Assembly: GCA_947451875.1 (NCBI GenBank) | Contig: CANGBE010000061.1 | Span: 1 to 7,780, forward strand | Reading direction: 5' to 3' | DNA length: 7,780 nt | Source of the DNA: Sphingomonadaceae bacterium | GTDB lineage: Bacteria; Pseudomonadota; Alphaproteobacteria; Sphingomonadales; Sphingomonadaceae | Shown here: positions 5,351-7,780 of the stretch, piece by piece | Layout of the letters: each line of letters starts with the position of its first letter | Position numbering within the stretch: the first letter of the stretch is position 1 | Notes under the pieces: model-generated | What the model was told of the DNA's origin: nothing | What the model saw: the letters and a program-made list of their open reading frames with translations, nothing else | The model's database searches: none | Program-made: the position numbers and the translations under genes

Positions 5351-6130
5351 TTGACCGAGACACCCGATACTTGGACCGTAGCAGGCCACACCTTCACCTC
5401 GCGGCTGATTGTCGGCACCGGCAAGTACAAGGATTTCGCCCAGAATGCTGCTGCGGTGGAGGCCAGCGGGGCCGAGATCGTTACTGTGGCCGTGCGACGG
5501 GTGAACATTTCCGATCCTTCCGCGCCGATGCTCACCGATTTCATCGACCCCAAGAAGATCACCTACCTGCCCAACACCGCCGGTTGTTTCACCGCGGATG
5601 ATGCGATCCGCACCCTGCGTCTGGCGCGCGAGGCGGGCGGTTGGGATCTGGTGAAGCTTGAAGTGCTGGGCGAAGCGCGCACGCTCTATCCTGACATGCG
5701 CGAGACGTTGAAGGCCTGCGAAGTGCTGGCAAAGGAAGGCTTCGCGCCGATGGTTTACTGCGTTGACGATCCGATCGCCGCCAAGCAGCTGGAAGAAGCG
5801 GGCGCGGTTGCTGTCATGCCGCTCGGCGCACCGATCGGCTCGGGCCTTGGCATCCAGAACCGCGTGACCATCCGCCTGATCGTCGAAGGCGCCTCTGTGC
5901 CGGTGCTGGTCGATGCCGGGGTCGGCACGGCGAGCGATGCGGCGGTCGCCATGGAGCTCGGCTGCGACGGCGTGCTGATGAACACCGCGATTGCCGAAGC
6001 GAAAGACCCCCTCCGCATGGCCCGCGCAATGCGCCTCGCGGTAGAGGCCGGGCGTGACGCCTATCTCTCCGGCCGCATGGGCACGCGCAAATACGCAGAT
6101 CCCTCTAGCCCGCTCGCAGGCCTGATCTAA
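5351..6130 (+). CDS. thiG: Thiazole synthase ThiG
   Basis: ThiG condenses 1-deoxy-D-xylulose 5-phosphate, dehydroglycine and sulfur from ThiS thiocarboxylate into the thiazole of thiamine. The 259-residue sequence is full length and shows the family motifs: SRLIVGTGKYKDF (17-29), VTVAVRRVNI (44-53), LPNTAGCFTADDAIRTLRLA (73-92), KLEVLGE (102-108, Lys102 being the expected Schiff-base lysine), VMPLGAPIGSGLGIQN (about 154-169), VDAGVGTASDAA and DGVLMNTAIA. The fold is a (beta/alpha)8 barrel and the enzyme is cytoplasmic. The start is a TTG at 5351 supported by GGAGG 8 nt upstream; the sequence after it fits the family N-terminus. It is translationally coupled to thiS. thiE, thiF, thiO/thiH and thiD are not in the window and must lie elsewhere. 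Confidence 0.97.
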   Translation: MTETPDTWTVAGHTFTSRLIVGTGKYKDFAQNAAAVEASGAEIVTVAVRRVNISDPSAPMLTDFIDPKKITYLPNTAGCFTADDAIRTLRLAREAGGWDLVKLEVLGEARTLYPDMRETLKACEVLAKEGFAPMVYCVDDPIAAKQLEEAGAVAVMPLGAPIGSGLGIQNRVTIRLIVEGASVPVLVDAGVGTASDAAVAMELGCDGVLMNTAIAEAKDPLRMARAMRLAVEAGRDAYLSGRMGTRKYADPSSPLAGLI

Positions 6131-6139
6131 CTATCATAG

Positions 6140-6155
6140 TTAACGTGATGGTAAC
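6140..6155. promoter_or_regulatory. Near-consensus CtrA-type site after thiG
   Basis: TTAACGTGATGGTAAC matches the CtrA cell-cycle regulator consensus TTAA-N7-TTAAC with one mismatch (TTAA-N7-GTAAC). On the opposite strand TTAC-N7-TTAAC also matches with one mismatch. It lies about 58 bp upstream of the 175-residue hypothetical gene, a usual place for an activator site. CtrA is conserved in Sphingomonadales. A single AT-containing match in a short gap could be chance. Confidence 0.35.
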
Positions 6156-6212
6156 CAAAGTCTGGTGAACTGCTGCTCGTGGGAAAAGCCCCGCGAACAG
6201 GACACCGGAACG

Positions 6213-6740
6213 ATGGCAAACCTTGGCACTGCATCGCTGACCATTTCCGAACTGCGCGAATTCGCCAGCTTTTCGAGCGGCGAGCAGCGCTACATCAAGC
6301 GCAGCCTTGATGTCGGGCTCGGCCGTCAGGATGCCTTCAAACTGTGGGCGCGCGATGCCGAGGAGAACGCCTCGATCCGCAGCCAGTATGTCGCCTATCA
6401 GGAGCTCAAGGTGCTGCGCGGCGGCATGCCGAGCGAAACCGGCTTTGAAGGTGTCGACAGCTTCATCGGCAAGATCATCCGCGTTGCCGCCTTCGATCTG
6501 GCGCAGGGCCGCCTTGAATGCTTCTCGTCATTCCGCTTTCTTTACGAGCGCTTGCTCGGCCCGGATATCCGTCCATGGCTGCCAAGCGCCTTCTGCGGTG
6601 CCGCCGCCCTCCCCCAAATACACCCCTCGCGCCGCAAGGTTCTGCTGCAATCAATCAGCGAAGCCGCTGCGACTGCCCCGGGCTGGTCAGCCAGAGCGCC
6701 AAGCTTTTTCCCGGAATGGGTGGAAAAAGAGGCGGCTTAA
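6213..6740 (+). CDS. Conserved-looking cytoplasmic protein of unknown function
   Basis: The product has 175 residues from the ATG at 6213, with an AGGA 10 nt upstream. A GTG at 6165 would add 16 residues (including Cys-Cys) that overlap the likely promoter region, so the ATG is preferred. There is no signal peptide or membrane helix. The sequence appears mainly helical: SISELREF-like start, a charged helix QRYIKRSLDVGLGRQDAFKLWARDAEEN (25-52), YQELKVLRGG (62-71), a central FIGKIIRVAAFDLAQGRLECFSSFRFLYERLLG segment (84-116), and an aromatic/Pro-rich C-terminus ending PSFFPEWVEKEAA. I do not recognise a family. It stands alone between thiG and the convergent acyl-CoA synthetase, with only 10 bp to the latter's stop and no obvious terminator between them. 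A CtrA-like site precedes it. Confidence 0.7.
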   Translation: MANLGTASLTISELREFASFSSGEQRYIKRSLDVGLGRQDAFKLWARDAEENASIRSQYVAYQELKVLRGGMPSETGFEGVDSFIGKIIRVAAFDLAQGRLECFSSFRFLYERLLGPDIRPWLPSAFCGAAALPQIHPSRRKVLLQSISEAAATAPGWSARAPSFFPEWVEKEAA

Positions 6741-6750
6741 CCCACGCTGA

Positions 6751-7780
6751 TCAGGATTTGTAGAGCCCATCCAGCCGATTCCCATACCGCTCCTTCAGCT
6801 TGTGCCGCCGGATCTTCAAACTCGGGGTCATTTCCTCGTTATCGATGCTGAACGGTTCGTCGGCAAAAGCAAACTGGCGGACTTTTTCGATAACGGAAAT
6901 ATCCCCGTTCACCCGGTCGATGGCGGCGCGCACGGCGGTGCGGAAGGCGGGGAGGTGTTCCAGTGCCTTGATATCGAACTTCTCGCCCTCGCGCCGCGCC
7001 CATTCGAGCGCCCATTCGGCGTCCGGCACGATCAGGCTGACAAGGTAGGGGCGGCGATCACCCACCACCATGGCTTGGGCGATTTCGGGCTGTAGCGTCA
7101 GCATGCCCTCGATCCGCTGCGGCGCGATGTTGTCGCCCTTGTCGTTGACGATCATGTCCTTCTTGCGGTCGGTAATGACGATCCGGCCCGCCTCGTCAAT
7201 GTGGCCGATATCGCCGGTGTGCAGCCAGTCCCCCTCCAGCGCCCGTGCCGTTTCGGCATCGTTGCGCCAGTAACCTTGCATCACCAGCTCGCCGCGCACG
7301 AGGATCTCGCCATCCTCAGCAATCCGCAGCTCCACCCCGCGCATCGGCGGGCCGACGGTGTCCATCTTGATGCCCGCAGCTGGGCGGTTGCACGAGATCA
7401 CCGGACCGCTTTCGGTCTGGCCATAACCCTGCAGCATGGTGAGCCCCATTGAATCGAAGAACACGCCGATATCGGGATTGAGCGGCGCCCCGCCTGAAAC
7501 CATCGCTTTCATCCGCCCCCCAAACTTGGCGCGGATCTTGGGGCGCAGGGTTTTCTCGAGGATCAGGTCCATCGGCTTGTCGCGCAGGCGGCCCGCTCCC
7601 TTGGCCTTGAACGTGCCAATCGAAAGCGCCCGGTCGAGCAGGTAGTTGGCAAAGCGGCCCTGTTTTTCCACTTGCTTGATGATGCGGTTGCGCAGCACTT
7701 CGAATAGGCGGGGGACGACCACCATGATCGTCGGGCGCACTTCCTCGATATTGCTGGCGAGCTTTTCCAGCCCTTCGGAA
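6751..7780 (-). CDS. Long-chain acyl-CoA synthetase (AMP-forming), C-terminal part
   Basis: The minus-strand frame is open from the window edge to a TGA at 6753-6751, giving about 343 C-terminal residues; the N-terminus with the P-loop lies outside. The enzyme activates long-chain fatty acids to acyl-CoA through an acyl-adenylate. Visible motifs are SNIEEVRPTIMVVVPRLFEV near the edge, VSGGAPLNPDI, LQGYGQTESGPV (the Y-G-x-T-E motif, 7428-7411), WLHTGDIG (TGD at 7218-7210), DRKKDMIV (7170-7150) and MTPSLKIRR near the C-terminus, whose Lys (6816-6814) is the expected catalytic lysine of the adenylation step. The form resembles the FadD15/FACS long-chain type with GDNIAPQRIE rather than plant 4CL-like enzymes. 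It converges on the 175-residue hypothetical gene with a 10-bp gap. Confidence 0.93.
   Translation of the reverse strand, partial: SEGLEKLASNIEEVRPTIMVVVPRLFEVLRNRIIKQVEKQGRFANYLLDRALSIGTFKAKGAGRLRDKPMDLILEKTLRPKIRAKFGGRMKAMVSGGAPLNPDIGVFFDSMGLTMLQGYGQTESGPVISCNRPAAGIKMDTVGPPMRGVELRIAEDGEILVRGELVMQGYWRNDAETARALEGDWLHTGDIGHIDEAGRIVITDRKKDMIVNDKGDNIAPQRIEGMLTLQPEIAQAMVVGDRRPYLVSLIVPDAEWALEWARREGEKFDIKALEHLPAFRTAVRAAIDRVNGDISVIEKVRQFAFADEPFSIDNEEMTPSLKIRRHKLKERYGNRLDGLYKS

Noticed and set aside
6110..6132. Possible TPP riboswitch fragment (CCTGAT) near the thiG end
   Set aside because: It is the coding end of thiG, lies downstream of the thiamine genes, and the other conserved THI-box parts are missing.
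6131..6160. Terminator after thiG
   Set aside because: GTTA/TAAC can pair over only 4 bp and no T-run follows, so it is not a credible intrinsic terminator.
6307..6750. 147-residue frame on the plus strand overlapping the 175-residue hypothetical gene
   Set aside because: Ser/Arg/Ala-rich composition typical of an out-of-frame high-GC reading. The other frame has a better start and normal amino-acid use.

Overview
The window looks like ordinary chromosome from an alphaproteobacterium, most likely Sphingomonadales (Erythrobacteraceae or Sphingomonadaceae). The reasons are high GC content, an UrcA-family exported protein, a uS9 protein with a long Ala/Pro-rich N-terminal extension, a COX15-type heme A synthase, a MerC-domain protein not accompanied by mercury-resistance genes, and thiS-thiG. 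This assignment is inferred from gene content and protein style, not from a search. I see no rRNA, tRNA, CRISPR array, insertion sequence or phage gene.

Layout, left to right. The 5' part of an UrcA-family gene (minus strand) runs off the left edge. It is divergent from a small membrane protein gene (455-721, +) and a calcineurin-like metallophosphoesterase gene (765-1508, +). A strong bidirectional terminator (about 1522-1560) separates these from the convergent ribosomal operon rplM-rpsI (2597 down to 1577, -). Upstream of rplM, also on the minus strand, are an unrecognised exported protein (3490 down to 2747) and ctaA (4652 down to 3612). ctaA is divergent from a MerC-domain gene, thiS and thiG (4745-6130, +), which are tightly packed. 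An unrecognised 175-residue protein (6213-6740, +) follows. It converges on a long-chain acyl-CoA synthetase gene (minus strand) whose N-terminus lies beyond the right edge.

Functionally this is housekeeping: translation (L13/S9), heme A for aa3-type cytochrome oxidase (CtaA), thiazole synthesis for thiamine (ThiS/ThiG) and fatty-acid activation. No new multi-gene system is visible. The most interesting signals are regulatory. (1) A 17-bp palindrome close to the Zur (zinc uptake regulator) box sits exactly between the -35 and -10 of the MerC-domain promoter and over the ctaA upstream region. This suggests that the MerC-like protein, and possibly thiSG behind it, is zinc-responsive. (2) A perfect 11-bp inverted repeat in the rplM leader would pair with the rplM start codon, as expected of an autogenous ribosomal-protein switch. 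(3) A near-consensus CtrA-type site lies between thiG and the 175-residue hypothetical gene.
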